Shown in pieces: positions 35,173 through 44,696 of a stretch of DNA of 64,000 nt. The stretch lies in contig OZ244870.1 of the NCBI GenBank assembly GCA_965221205.1, positions 3,658,001 through 3,722,000 on the forward strand, read 5' to 3'. The position numbers and the translations under genes were made by a program. This DNA is from CBDFMG01 sp965221205 [NCBI: bacterium] (lineage in GTDB: Bacteria > SM23-31). The notes below the pieces were generated by a model. The model had not been told where the DNA came from. It did not search any database and saw nothing but the letters and a program-made list of their open reading frames with translations. Position 1 is the first letter of the stretch. Each line of letters opens with the position of its first letter.

Positions 35173-38100
35173 ATGGACAAAGGTTCATTTCTTCCCAATC
35201 TCGCAATCCGGAAACCGGTTACTGTCATCATGATGCTGACCGCAATTCTTGTAGTCGGTTTTATTGCTTATCACAGAATAAGCGCCGAACTAATGCCGCA
35301 GGGTTTTTCTCCGCCGTTTATGCATGTTTCGGTTCCCTATCAGAATTCGAATCCCCGTGAAATCGAGCAATATATTACGCGACCGGTCGAGGAAGCAATT
35401 CAGACGGTACGTGATATTCGAGACATTAACTCGACTAGCGGATCAGACAATGCATCGATACGTGTGAGCTTCCAGCAGAATGCTGACATGGACCGATCTT
35501 ATAATCAGGTACGCGACCAAATAGAACGTATCATGCCTGAGCTTCCCGATGATGTTGAACGCTATTATGTCAGAAGATTCAATATGGATGCTGAAGCAAT
35601 ACTCTCGATCGGCATCTCATTCGACAAAGAATTTGAAGATCCGTACTATCTCGTTGATAATTTCATTAAAAAGCCGCTTGAACGGATTGACGGAATCGCG
35701 AATGTGCAAATATCGGGACTTGATCAAAAAATAATTTTAATAGAAATGGATCAGGAAAAGATCAAAGCGCTCCGCATTAATATATATCCTATTATTCAGC
35801 AGTTACGGCAGGACAATTTTGCTCTGTCGAGCGGATATCTCAAGGAGGGCAGGAAGAAATTATATGTACGGTCGCTCGGGAAATTTGCCAATATTGATGA
35901 TATCAATAATATCCGGATACGGGGCACCGATATAACGCTTAAAGATATCGCTTCTGTTCGATATGACGTTCCGGAAATTACCTCATTCGAGCGAATTGAC
36001 CGGAAACCTGCTGTGCAAATCAGTATTCAAAAAGAGTCGACCGCAAACACGATATTAGTCACACAGGCTGCTCTCTCGATGATCGACAACGAAATAAAAA
36101 ACAATCCCAATCTCGGCGGAGTCAATATTCTCGTCTTTTTTGATCAGGGCGCAAATATAATCAATGCTCTGAACAACCTTAAAGAAGCCGCACTCTGGGG
36201 AGCATTCTTTGCACTCTTGATTTTGCTCTATTTTCTCCGACGGTTCAGGATGACCTTTCTCATTACGCTTGCAATTCCCTTGTCCCTAGTTGTAACGGTC
36301 ATTGCTCTCTATTTCAGAGGGTGGACACTGAATTTATTAACCCTCATGGGAATGATGATCAGTGTCGGTCTCGTTGTTGACAATTCAATTGTTATCGTCG
36401 AGAATATATACCGCAGGCGCCTTCTTGGAGACGATGAGGAACAAGCCGCCGTAACCGGTGCAAGTGAAGTTTCCACTGCAGTTATTATGGCAACATTCAC
36501 TACAATTGTCGTGTTCTTGCCACTTATACTGATGAGTGGCCATACCGGTATGTCATTTTACCTTCTCAGAATTGGAGTTCCAGTTATAACAGCTTTGCTT
36601 GGTTCTTTAATTGTTGCGCTGGTATTCATTCCATTAATTGCAAAAAAACTGCCGATTAAAGGACATATCACCGAATCGAGAATCATATCAACGGGACGGT
36701 CATTTTACGAACGGACACTCAGATGGGCATTGATACACCGCTTTGATATGACTATCATCGGTATACTTCTTGTGGCAAGCATATACTTTCCCTACACTTA
36801 TATGGAAAAAACCGATGAAGCACATGGGAATTTTACCGATCTCCGCTTAATTGTAGACATGCCCGACAATTATTCTCTTGAAGAAGCTGATGAAGTAATG
36901 CTGATATTAGAGGAATTTATCACAGAGAATAAAGAGCGGTATAACATCAAAACAATCGACACTAACGTATCACGGCGAAACGGCAGGGTTAACATATATC
37001 TAAATCAGCTTGAAAACAACGCCTGGTGGTATGTTTTTTACCGGAATGTCCGGAAATCAATTGGTTATCCAGTCGGGAATCAATTGGACAATGATGAAAT
37101 TGTCGCCGATATAAAAAATTCGGTTCCCAAATTTCCGGGTGTCGATATCAGAACATCGTGGCGAAGAGATGATGATGATCAGGCAATCACTGTTCAGGTA
37201 TTTGGCCCGGATACCGACACTCTGACACCAATTGCTGAAGAAGTTGAGCGGCGCATGAGATTGATCCCGCAGCTTGCAAATGTCGAATCTGATATCGAGC
37301 GGCGGGGTAATAATGAGATACATATAATAGTTGACAGAATTCTGGCTCGAAAATACGGTGTTTCCCCACAGCAAATTGCCAGCCTTGTGTCGTATACGAT
37401 TCGAGGGCGGAACCTGCCGAAATACCAGTCCGATGAACGTGAAATCGACATATTAATTCAGCTTGAAAAATCTGACCGGGAGACGCTTGATAATCTGAAA
37501 GGCATGATGGTGACAACTTCAACCGGAGCAGAGCTTCCACTTGCAACGTTTGTTGATTTCGAAGTGACGAAAGGATACGGTTCAATCCGCCGAACAAACG
37601 GCAAAACAAATTTATCGGTACGAGGATATACCACACAAGAGAGTGCTCAGAATATTTACACCTCTATCGATCAATTAATTGCAGATTTTCAACTTCCGAG
37701 AGGGAACAGCCTTGATAAAGGATCCCGTTTCAGCAGGTGGGAGTCCCAAGAGGCGTCACAAAAATTCGCACTCATTCTGGTGGTTTCGTTTGTCTTTCTA
37801 CTCATGGGTGTATTATTTGAATCATTTGTGCTTCCGCTTTCCATCATTGTCTGTATTCCGTTTGCGTTTATCGGAGCATATTGGACACTTTTTATCACAA
37901 AAACTCCTTTTGACATTATGGCCGGCATCGGTCTGATAATTCTTATCGGTATCGTTGTCAACAATGCAATCGTTCTGGTTGATCTCGTCAACCGATTCAG
38001 AAAAGAGGGCATGTCGAGACAAGACGCCCTCATTGAAGCAGGGAAAAACAGATTTAGACCGATTCTTATGACAGCGTTCACAACAATGTTCGGCCTTGTT

Positions 38101-38298
38101 CCTATGGCCCTTGGCAACTCCTCTCTCATAGGCACTCCTTATGCTCCTATGGGGAGAATAATTATGGGAGGACTGATGATGTCGACATTTTTTACGCTCA
38201 TATTTGTTCCGCTTGCATATACGTACTTCGATGATCTCCGCACGGCTGTCCAGTTATTTTCGTATCGTGTGATTCGACAGATGCAGGGCAATAAATAA
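35173..38298 (+). CDS. RND efflux permease
   Basis: This 1041-residue AcrB-type permease has normal length and topology. TM1 is followed by the first porter loop, then YFLRRFRMTFLITLAIPLSL and LMGMMISVGLVVDNSIVIVENIYRR with the proton-relay aspartates, a second large porter loop, and the C-terminal TM block with GIVVNNAIVLVDLVNRFR and RPILMTAFTTMFGLVPMALG. It lies 33 nt after the long permease gene and probably forms a mixed trimer with it. The operon of one adaptor plus two permeases appears complete except for an outer-membrane channel. Confidence 0.96.
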   Translation: MDKGSFLPNLAIRKPVTVIMMLTAILVVGFIAYHRISAELMPQGFSPPFMHVSVPYQNSNPREIEQYITRPVEEAIQTVRDIRDINSTSGSDNASIRVSFQQNADMDRSYNQVRDQIERIMPELPDDVERYYVRRFNMDAEAILSIGISFDKEFEDPYYLVDNFIKKPLERIDGIANVQISGLDQKIILIEMDQEKIKALRINIYPIIQQLRQDNFALSSGYLKEGRKKLYVRSLGKFANIDDINNIRIRGTDITLKDIASVRYDVPEITSFERIDRKPAVQISIQKESTANTILVTQAALSMIDNEIKNNPNLGGVNILVFFDQGANIINALNNLKEAALWGAFFALLILLYFLRRFRMTFLITLAIPLSLVVTVIALYFRGWTLNLLTLMGMMISVGLVVDNSIVIVENIYRRRLLGDDEEQAAVTGASEVSTAVIMATFTTIVVFLPLILMSGHTGMSFYLLRIGVPVITALLGSLIVALVFIPLIAKKLPIKGHITESRIISTGRSFYERTLRWALIHRFDMTIIGILLVASIYFPYTYMEKTDEAHGNFTDLRLIVDMPDNYSLEEADEVMLILEEFITENKERYNIKTIDTNVSRRNGRVNIYLNQLENNAWWYVFYRNVRKSIGYPVGNQLDNDEIVADIKNSVPKFPGVDIRTSWRRDDDDQAITVQVFGPDTDTLTPIAEEVERRMRLIPQLANVESDIERRGNNEIHIIVDRILARKYGVSPQQIASLVSYTIRGRNLPKYQSDEREIDILIQLEKSDRETLDNLKGMMVTTSTGAELPLATFVDFEVTKGYGSIRRTNGKTNLSVRGYTTQESAQNIYTSIDQLIADFQLPRGNSLDKGSRFSRWESQEASQKFALILVVSFVFLLMGVLFESFVLPLSIIVCIPFAFIGAYWTLFITKTPFDIMAGIGLIILIGIVVNNAIVLVDLVNRFRKEGMSRQDALIEAGKNRFRPILMTAFTTMFGLVPMALGNSSLIGTPYAPMGRIIMGGLMMSTFFTLIFVPLAYTYFDDLRTAVQLFSYRVIRQMQGNK

Positions 38299-38610
38299 GA
38301 GAGCGTGTGACTGCCGATTCTGATTAGTTCCGGTCAAATTACTATCCGGTTGTGCAGCATATCCCATAGAAATTCTTTATTCCACTACAAAAACACTCCT
38401 ATATACAGATTTACTAATTTAGTCTTTCCATTCTCTTGAGAAATTCCCTATACTATTGTGTGAAATTGTGTGAAGTATTATTGCGATTAAATTAATCAGT
38501 GAGGATACAATGGATGATAAAGGCAAAACACTGGCCCTGACATCGGTTGGATTGTGTTCTACGCCCTTGCTTACAAGCCCCTTAACAGTTAAGTCGGATG
38601 ATCACAGCGT
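38299..38610. other. Region between the RND operon and the GC-rich island
   Basis: It is AT-rich to about 38500. A short frame from the ATG at 38510 (MDDKGKTLALTS) with GAGGA upstream runs into the GC-rich stretch and stops soon after. It may be the start of a gene cut by the island, but I do not recognise it. Confidence 0.4.
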
Positions 38611-39609
38611 ATGTGTCGTACCGTGCTGATCGATCGTCGCGAGATGGGGCGGACCGTGTCCGAGTCCTTGTGGAGCGCCTACCATAAACGGTCGGGGCGT
38701 CGAAAGCTCATTTTTCCAAACCGCCTCGACGGTACGAAGCGCGTGAGCGAACAAGAATCGAAGATCCTGATCACCCAGTTGTTGGAGAATCACGGTTACT
38801 ACTATTCGATTGAGACTCCAACCACCAAAAAGTACACACAGAAGGGTCAAAGCGCTCTCAGCGCTCGCGTCGATGTCACCGTGTATGGCAAGAGCGATGA
38901 TGAGGAGCGTCACGTCAACATCGAGCTCAAGTCGGGAACACCAGACTTCGAAGCCCTTCCGGGAGGACTTCGAGAAGCTCCTCCGTGAAAAAGTGGCCGG
39001 GCTCTGGTTCCACACATTGAAGGACGCTAACGGTAGTACCTGGCAGACGATTGAGGAGCGGATGTCGGAAGCCTTCCTCAGATTGAGGAGCGGATGTCGG
39101 AAGCCTTCCTCAGCCTGAGCAAAGAGATCATCCCCGAATCGAAGCACACTATCGGCCTCTGTTTCTGTGTGCTTGAGCGGTCTCAGTTTATGGGTTTCCA
39201 GCTAGATTTCTCGCAGGACTTTGATGAACAGTGGCCTGCGCGTTTCAAACAGGCCGTGGTCCCACTCGCCGCCGAGAGTCGCCAGCGTTCCGTCGGACGG
39301 TCGTATGGTGGCCCCCAGCAGAAGCTCATGGTCTATTGCCCAGAAATCTATCCGGATTCGTTCGTGCATCTGAGTGTCAGGGGTGAGAGCTATAGGATTC
39401 GTGCCTATGTCGGATCGAAGCAGTTCAACGGACCGTGGAAGCAAGAGGGTGTGACCAGGACCAGCGAACTTTTCGAGCGCTTTCGGTTCGTCCACGAGGT
39501 CGACGTGGCCAAAGAACGCAAGAACCTGGATGCCGAGAGAGAATACTGGCAGCAACGGACGATCGAGTTGAACCGGTATTACAGAATCGCTGAAAGTAGC
39601 AACCGCTAA
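38611..39609 (+). pseudogene. Unrecognised gene of foreign, GC-rich origin, broken by two frameshifts
   Basis: Three frames continue one another. The first (38611) reads SEQESKILITQLLENHGYYYSIET then VDVTVYGKSDDEERHVNIELKSG, which has the D...ExK look of a PD-(D/E)XK nuclease core. The second (about 38960-39090) reads FREDFEKLLREKVAGLWFHT. The third (39094-39609) reads ECIIPESKHTIGL-like text and ends normally. A perfect 32-bp tandem duplication (39050-39081, 39082-39113) causes the second break; removing one copy restores the frame. Base composition is far more GC-rich than the neighbours. I do not recognise the family, and the nuclease idea is tentative. Confidence 0.6.
39050..39113 (+). 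repeat. 32-bp tandem duplication that breaks a reading frame
   Basis: Two exact units start GATTGAGGAGCGGATGTC. The extra 32 bp shifts the frame; with one copy removed, the frames before and after agree. Confidence 0.88.
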
Positions 39610-39786
39610 GGGGCCTGAAAGGCCAGGAAGAAGGAGAACGCCAACAAGAAGGCAGCCTAGACGTAGCTCCGGCGAGGGCCCAGTGTCAGGTCACGGTTGT
39701 CGGGTTCCCGAATCCGGCGGAGCGGGCTGCCCGTCCTCCGGAGCCAACGGTTGCCTCTTGCGCGGCAGATCGCTTCCCGACCGCTC

Positions 39787-40335
39787 CTAGAACGCTCTCA
39801 GGCCGAATGCAGGCAGGATCGCGAAGAGGTGGTCGAAGATTTGCGACTGGAAGGCCTCGTAGTTCAACCTCACCGTGTCGTTCGAGAAGCAGTAGATCTC
39901 GATCGGCGTGCCGTGGGGGCTGGGGGCGAGCTAACGGACCATGAGGATCATGTCCTTGTGGGTCAGCGGGTGAGCCTTGGAGGTATCCTTCCACATACGT
40001 CCGGAAGATCTCTAGGTTCGTGAGGGGCGGCGTCGAGGGGATGCCTTAGTCTTCGCCGACTTCCGCAGCGGCGTGGCGAGCCATCTGGTCGAGCTTCTCC
40101 CCCATGTAGGCACGCAGCAGTTCGCGCCGGGAAAGCGCAAGGACCTCTTCGTTCGCGAGGAACCGCACGGAGTTCACGTCAATGAGAATGGCGCGCTTGA
40201 TTCGCCGTCCTCCCGACTCGGACACGCCGCGCCAGTTCTTGAAGGTTTCGCCGATGAACCTCTGAGTCGGGATCGTCGAGATCGTCTTGTCCCAGTTCTG
40301 CACCCTGACCATGTGCAGGTCGATGTCGCACTTCG
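39787..40335 (-). pseudogene. MscS-family mechanosensitive channel fragment (YbdG-like)
   Basis: The C-terminal part of a YbdG-type small-conductance channel has DLHMVRVQNWDKTISTIPTQ, FKNWRGVSESGGRRIKR and ILIDVNSVRFL. Later pieces in shifted frames read TNLEIFRTYVEGYLQG, HKDMILMVR and SPHGTPIEIYCFSNDT, ending with FGLRAF and a stop at 39787. There are at least two in-frame stops (a TAA after GED, a TAG where Gln is expected after MVR) and one frameshift, so it is long dead. The N-terminal transmembrane part is missing. The stretch is GC-rich, like the preceding pseudogene, so both probably came together from another genome. Confidence 0.85.
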
Positions 40336-40607
40336 AATTAAGAGTAACACAGAAGCTAGAATTTATATCATGGACCATGCAGATGCGGTACAGATCGGAG
40401 ATAATCTGCTGAACAAATATCCGTCCAATTGGGAACTTTCCGTAGAACGCTCAATGATAACTGCTCAATATCTTCTTGATAAAACGGATCTCAATATGTC
40501 ACAGTTTATCATTAACGGGTCTCTCTTATGAATATCCGAAAACAGCTAATGATACGCGTGAAGGCCGGTCACAAAACAGGCGGGCAGAAATCAGAATTGT
40601 TCAATAA
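40336..40607 (+). pseudogene. OmpA/MotB-like peptidoglycan-binding domain, 5' truncated and frameshifted
   Basis: The frame opens directly at the edge of the GC-rich island: ADAVQIGDNLLNKYPSNWELSVERSMITAQYLL, then in a shifted frame after 40528, YPKTANDTREGRSQNRRAEIRIVQ and a stop at 40607. This is the C-terminal half of an OmpA-like domain of the type in MotB stator proteins or OmpA-like envelope proteins. The transmembrane N-terminus is missing. The island joined at 40336 may have cut the gene. A one-base slip in the CTCTCTT stretch near 40530 causes the frameshift. Confidence 0.75.
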
Positions 40608-40609
40608 AA

Positions 40610-41743
40610 TCATTGCTCCTTGTGAAATCGGTTCAACAGAAACAACGGATTGAGCGGTTCATCTTTCAGAATTGAGCGGGCAACATATTCCCCCACGACC
40701 GGACCGTGTTTGAAACCGTGTCCTGAACCCCCGCCGACTACGAAAACATTTTCAGATTCAGGATGGCGATCGATAATAAAATGGTGATCTGGTGTGTTTT
40801 CATACTGGCAGACACGAGTCTCAATGAGGGGTGCACCATCCATTCCCGGAAAGCGTTTCCGGATGTAGTTACGGGCTGCATCAATGCCCTCCTCTGAAGG
40901 CATACGGTCTCCGTATGTTGGATCAAATACCTCGCCGCGGATATCATTAGCAATTTTAAAACCCTTACTACTATTTCCGGGTATACCGTAATAACTGAAT
41001 GTTTTTCCATCGTCTTGATCAAACCAGACTGGAAGAGAGTCCTCCTCGTACTGCGTATCGCCCGGAAACGTTCCAAAATAATAGGCTTCTTGTCTGGTCG
41101 GAATAATGAGTTCGTTCAAAAGATCTGGAAATAACGAACCAAGCCACGGGCCACATGCGAACACAAATACGTCCGCTTTTACCACTGAACCATCCGACAA
41201 CTCTATTTGTGAAATAAAATCCTTGTCAATCAACACCGGTTTTACGGCCGCCTGCATGTAAGTGCCGCCGTTCTGCAGGATGTCTTTCATCACAATTTCA
41301 CAAGCGCGCCGTGCATGGAGGTAACCTGCATGTTCCTCATAAACAACTGACGAAATCCCGTCAAAACATACTTGTGGATAAAGCTTTTCCGCTTCCTGAG
41401 CTGTCATACCTTTGAAACTCATGTTCAGTGAACGCATAAGGTTTAAAGAATCCTTGGCAAAAACCTCATCATCTGTCAATAACCAGAGGAGTCCTGTTTT
41501 ACGGAACAATTCAGTCCCCCATTTTCGATCAAAGTCTTTCCATAGTTCAAGTGCACGAACATTGAATTCGGTATAAACGGTATGATTATAGACACTCCTG
41601 ATTATTCTTGTTTCACCACCGGAGCTTGAACGTGAGTTACCCGGCCCCCACGTATCGATGAGGGTCACATCTGCTCCATTTTGAACAAGATGCAAGGCTG
41701 TCCAGCCACCAAATGCACCAGCACCAATTACAACTATTTTCAT
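40610..41743 (-). CDS. FAD-dependent oxidase, sarcosine/N-methyl amino acid oxidase (SolA) type
   Basis: The 377-residue product has an N-terminal Rossmann FAD site (VVIGAGAFGGWTALHL, about 3-18), GETRIIRSVY, and CQYENTPDHHFIID (about 312-325). In monomeric sarcosine oxidases the cysteine of this last motif binds FAD covalently. The C-terminal GGGSGHGFKHGPVVGE also matches. It oxidises N-methyl amino acids such as sarcosine or N-methyltryptophan to formaldehyde and the free amino acid with oxygen. I start it at the ATG at 41743, just ahead of the FAD motif; an upstream in-frame ATG at 41842 gives an unlikely extension. It stands alone on the minus strand between decayed regions. Confidence 0.92.
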   Translation of the reverse strand: MKIVVIGAGAFGGWTALHLVQNGADVTLIDTWGPGNSRSSSGGETRIIRSVYNHTVYTEFNVRALELWKDFDRKWGTELFRKTGLLWLLTDDEVFAKDSLNLMRSLNMSFKGMTAQEAEKLYPQVCFDGISSVVYEEHAGYLHARRACEIVMKDILQNGGTYMQAAVKPVLIDKDFISQIELSDGSVVKADVFVFACGPWLGSLFPDLLNELIIPTRQEAYYFGTFPGDTQYEEDSLPVWFDQDDGKTFSYYGIPGNSSKGFKIANDIRGEVFDPTYGDRMPSEEGIDAARNYIRKRFPGMDGAPLIETRVCQYENTPDHHFIIDRHPESENVFVVGGGSGHGFKHGPVVGEYVARSILKDEPLNPLFLLNRFHKEQ

Positions 41744-42164
41744 ATTCACTTCTCTATAGTTTTCTACTAAGGCTGACAGTAACACATAATTTAATAAATC
41801 AGTATAGTATACATAACGTATCGATATTACCAAACGAATCAAATATTATTCATAATAAATTATAGTAGTACTATATGAATTCTTGGCGTAAGAGCACACC
41901 AAAATTGACGACACAACATGAAGTATTATTCACAATTGCAGTGCTTCAAGTGTTCGTGAGGAAAATGTGACCGATGACTCTACCGAAAAATCAAAAGGAT
42001 ATCATTATACACTGAAACACAACTTTTACTAACCTGGAGTTTACCCACATTTTTTCCATCCAGTTAAAGATAAAGGGAACGTTTGTACACTAAAACAAGT
42101 ACTATAAAATAAAAATATTCACTTGATAAAAAATTTTGGTCATTAGGTCAAAAGCGGACTAACG
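41744..42164. other. Non-coding, AT-rich region
   Basis: No coding sequence, tRNA or clear repeat is supported. It lies between the oxidase gene and mobile-element remnants. Confidence 0.5.
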
Positions 42165-42792
42165 TGAATTTTGATTAAAGGATGGTATTGATTTTGGTTT
42201 CTGTAATTGTATCTCCATTCCATTTCCTTCGGTATACCAGGCAATGACTTTTGCTGACACCATGGTACTGTAAGCGTCTTTCTTGTGCACATGACCAGAA
42301 CCCCTCAAGGCTGTTACTATGACGATGTCTCGTGATGCACTATGTGTTATGATCGACCGTAAGCGGCAGTCATATCGTAGTAAATAGCTTCCCGTGACGT
42401 TCCACCATGCCGAAAACCTTTATTGTATCGGCACTTCCGCAACCGCTGGTTCCCGTACGTTTCCCACCAAAGCAGCGTGCATCACATCCTATTCTCGCCG
42501 GAAAGTCTTCTCACTTCCTGACACAAAAAATCCTACATCTCCTGTCGATAAAGCATCTATGTGCCTCGCACCCCGTCGTGGAGCCAAAACCAAGATCACT
42601 GGCAGCTTTATTGGCAGGTATCTCCAAAGAAACATAATGCAGTAGAGCAAGATCGTCCTTGAACCGCTTCGGGCTCTCTTTACAAGAACATCCATTACCT
42701 GTAAAACGATTATCACGCAAACGGTACAGACGATCCTCAGAACAAAAGGGATATGATGTACCAACAATCAATCTAGTGACTTTTTCTCCCAT
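42165..42792 (-). pseudogene. Decayed IS1595-family (IS1016-like) transposase
   Basis: Pieces in several minus-strand frames follow the order of an IS1016-like transposase. There is a zinc-ribbon start (FCSEDRLYRLRDNRFTGNGC), a helical part (KAASDLGFGS), then VGGKRTGTSGCG...TIKVFGMVERHGKLFTT carrying the catalytic region, and SNSLEGFWSCAQERRLQYHGVSKSH near the end. Frames change repeatedly and stops intervene, so it is inactive. It belongs to a different branch from the transposase in element B. Confidence 0.72.
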
Positions 42793-42805
42793 TCCAAGTA
42801 TTCGG

Positions 42806-43058
42806 ATCCATTTAATTTATTAGAGAAAGATATCTGCCCTAAGGTTGAAAATGATTATCCTTTGGGTTTGTTAAATAAAGTTTGGGAGGTATATGGCAAC
42901 AGTCATGCATTGTATTTATCGGAAGTAACTCATTTACCAGGTTTCCCCATGGGATAAGAAATATAATGAATTTCAAGCTATGAAAACATACGATGATGTT
43001 ATAAGTAATGAAGAAATTGAAAGCTATTTTATTACTCAATCGGAGAAAGAAGGTTGAT
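42806..43058 (+). pseudogene. Panacea-domain (DUF4065, SocA-like) antitoxin remnant
   Basis: The frame reads VENDYPLGLLNKVWEVYGNSHALYLSEVTHLPGF, then after a one-base excess in the CCCC run near 42948 continues PWDKKYNEFQA and DVISNEEIESYF to a stop at 43058. This order (VWEVYG, LS.LTH, PWD, vI.n..I..YF) is the signature of Panacea antitoxins, which neutralise varied toxins. The N-terminus merges with non-coding sequence, and no toxin partner is recognisable. IS3 copy 2 begins 30 nt downstream. Confidence 0.72.
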
Positions 43059-43162
43059 ATCAGCCAAGAAGAAAAAGACAAAGGATGTGACCTTGCCCCC
43101 AAAAGTTGAGTCAGATAGTATATTAGTATAGTGAATATTTTTGGAAGAAAGGAGCAAGATCA

Positions 43163-43450
43163 ATGGCACGTAGGGATTACACATCAGAACAGATTATCCA
43201 CAAGTTTCGAGAGGCAGCAGTGCTGCTGGCGCAAGGCCAGTCGGTTCAACAAGCTGCTCGCCAGATTGAGGTTACGGAGCAGACCTGCTATCGCTGGCGG
43301 AGGGAGTATGGTGGTCTTCGGGTGGATCAGGCGAAACGATTGAAAGCGTTAGAGCGAGAGAATATCCGCCTGAAACGCCTGGTTGCCGAGAAAGAGTTGG
43401 CTATTCACATCCTCAAAGAGACGCTGGCGGTTGATGCAAAAAACTTCTGA
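43163..43450 (+). CDS. IS3-family transposase OrfA (copy 2)
   Basis: The 95-residue helix-turn-helix plus coiled-coil protein is nearly identical to copy 1 (for example SEQIIHKFREAAVLLAQGQS, then QIEVTEQTCYRWRREYGG). The open frame is intact and ends with A-AAA-AAC (43438-43444) before TGA, the -1 slippage site for fusion to OrfB. OrfB itself is broken here, so this copy could supply OrfA only, or bind IS ends without transposing. Confidence 0.9.
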   Translation: MARRDYTSEQIIHKFREAAVLLAQGQSVQQAARQIEVTEQTCYRWRREYGGLRVDQAKRLKALERENIRLKRLVAEKELAIHILKETLAVDAKNF

Positions 43451-44212
43451 GCCTGGCGAAGCGACGGGAGGTAGTGCAGCATCTTTGCACGACTCTTGAG
43501 ATCTCGCAGCGCCGGGCCTGTAGTGTGTTGGGAGTACAGCGCAGTACCCATCAGTATTGTCCGAGTTCTCCTTCTGATGAGCCGGTATGAGTGCAACGTA
43601 TGGTTGAGTTGGCTATGCAGTATGGTCGGTATGGTTACCGACGAATTACCGCGCTGTTACAGCAGGGAGGCTTCAAAGTCAATTCCGGTCTTCCTGCCGG
43701 AATCATGTCTGGAGTTACGACTTCATGCAAGCACGAACCCGAAAGGGAAGGAGTTATCGTTTGTTAACAATTCTGGATGAACATAGTCGGGAGTGTCTGG
43801 CGATTGTGCTGGGACGCAGGTTGACACATGCAGATGTCCTGGAGTGTTTGTCCGCCGGGGAGTTCCGATCCACCTGAGGAGTGATAATGGCACAGAGTTC
43901 ACTGCTCACGCAGTCCGGACATGGCTTACGCGCCTGGGGGTAAAAACTTTGTATATTGAACCGGGATGTCCATGGAAGAATGGGTATATTGAGTCGTTCA
44001 ATGGCAAACTGCGTGATGAAGTGCTCAATCGGGAAATCTTCGATACCTTACACGAAGCAAAAGTGCTTGTGGAACGCTGGCGAAGTGAGTATAATTATAG
44101 AAGACTGCATAGTGCCCTCGGATACCGGCAACCCGCCCCCGAGGCCGTTATACCACCGGATTCGGTCTCAAGACCAATGGATAATACAACAATGAATATA
44201 TCGATGAATTGA
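43451..44212 (+). pseudogene. IS3-family transposase OrfB, degenerate (copy 2)
   Basis: It starts like copy 1, but a TGA replaces the TGT-type codon in DEPVFVQ near 43588. A deletion after GGFKVN removes part of the HTH and first catalytic region, and frame changes occur near 43780-43800. From about 43850 the frame again reads VRRGVPIHLRSDNGTEFTAH and NGYIESFNGKLRDEVLNREI to a stop at 44212. The C-terminus here (PAPEAVIPPDSVS) looks native, in contrast to copy 1. Confidence 0.9.
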
Positions 44213-44250
44213 CTAACTTAAAAAATGGCCCAAACATTAGGAGCAGGTCA

Positions 44251-44566
44251 GGTGATTTTGCAGAAATACGTGATTTACACAATTTACACAAATTGGCTGA
44301 TCCGACAACACTAAAGGAGGCATGTAGTTTTGCAAAAGTACAAAGTCAAATACAAGATACCTCAGAAAGAAAAAAATATGCAAAAAACATCTTTTATCTG
44401 ACTGTTGGCTGGTTATGTATAGTCCTAATTATTTTAGTTTTTCTTGATTAGGATGCTTGCAATTTTCTGACAGTGTTTTTAATATCTTTAATATCTACTA
44501 CGACAGCAAGTATAATTTCTGTTCTTTTAATTATTGTTAATTATTTATTTAACAAAACAACATAAT
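44251..44566 (+). pseudogene. Small two-helix membrane protein remnant, 5' truncated
   Basis: Directly after the IS end the frame reads FAEIRDLHNLHKLADPTTL, SERKKYAKNIFYLTVGWLC (helix 1), a TAG, then FLTVFLISLISTTTASIISV (helix 2) and NYLFNKTT with a stop at 44566. Small membrane proteins with a TTTA..I...I..NYLF ending are seen in mobile and defence regions, but I cannot name the family. The native start was lost at the IS3 junction. Confidence 0.5.
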
Positions 44567-44607
44567 TATTATTTATGTAATTCTGCTAAACTTTAATGAG
44601 AAGTATT

Positions 44608-44615
44608 CTTAATTA
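44608..44615 (+). repeat. 8-bp target-site duplication, left copy (element B)
   Basis: CTTAATTA here is identical to 47364-47371 and directly abuts the GGG end of element B. Confidence 0.92.
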
Positions 44616-44696
44616 GGGAATTATATAGAATAGTTGACAAAGTTGGTATTGGTCTGTAAACTATTCTATATCAAAAACCAATTAAAGACCAAGGCT

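Larger units (their letters stand above)
43088..44250 (+). mobile_element. IS3-family insertion sequence, copy 2 (internally deleted)
   Basis: The 1163-bp element has ends TGACCTTGCCCCCAAAAGTT at the left and, reading inwards, TGACCTGCTCCTAATGTTTGG at the right. It is the same element as copy 1 but about 118 bp shorter, owing to a deletion near 43685-43700 inside orfB. It lies in the opposite orientation to copy 1. I see no target duplication. Confidence 0.9.

Noticed and set aside
42394-42645. 83-residue plus-strand open frame
   Set aside because: It is antisense to the decayed IS1595-type transposase and has no family resemblance.
43084-44254. Target-site duplication of IS3 copy 2
   Set aside because: Flanks ATG and GGT differ, so no duplication is supported.
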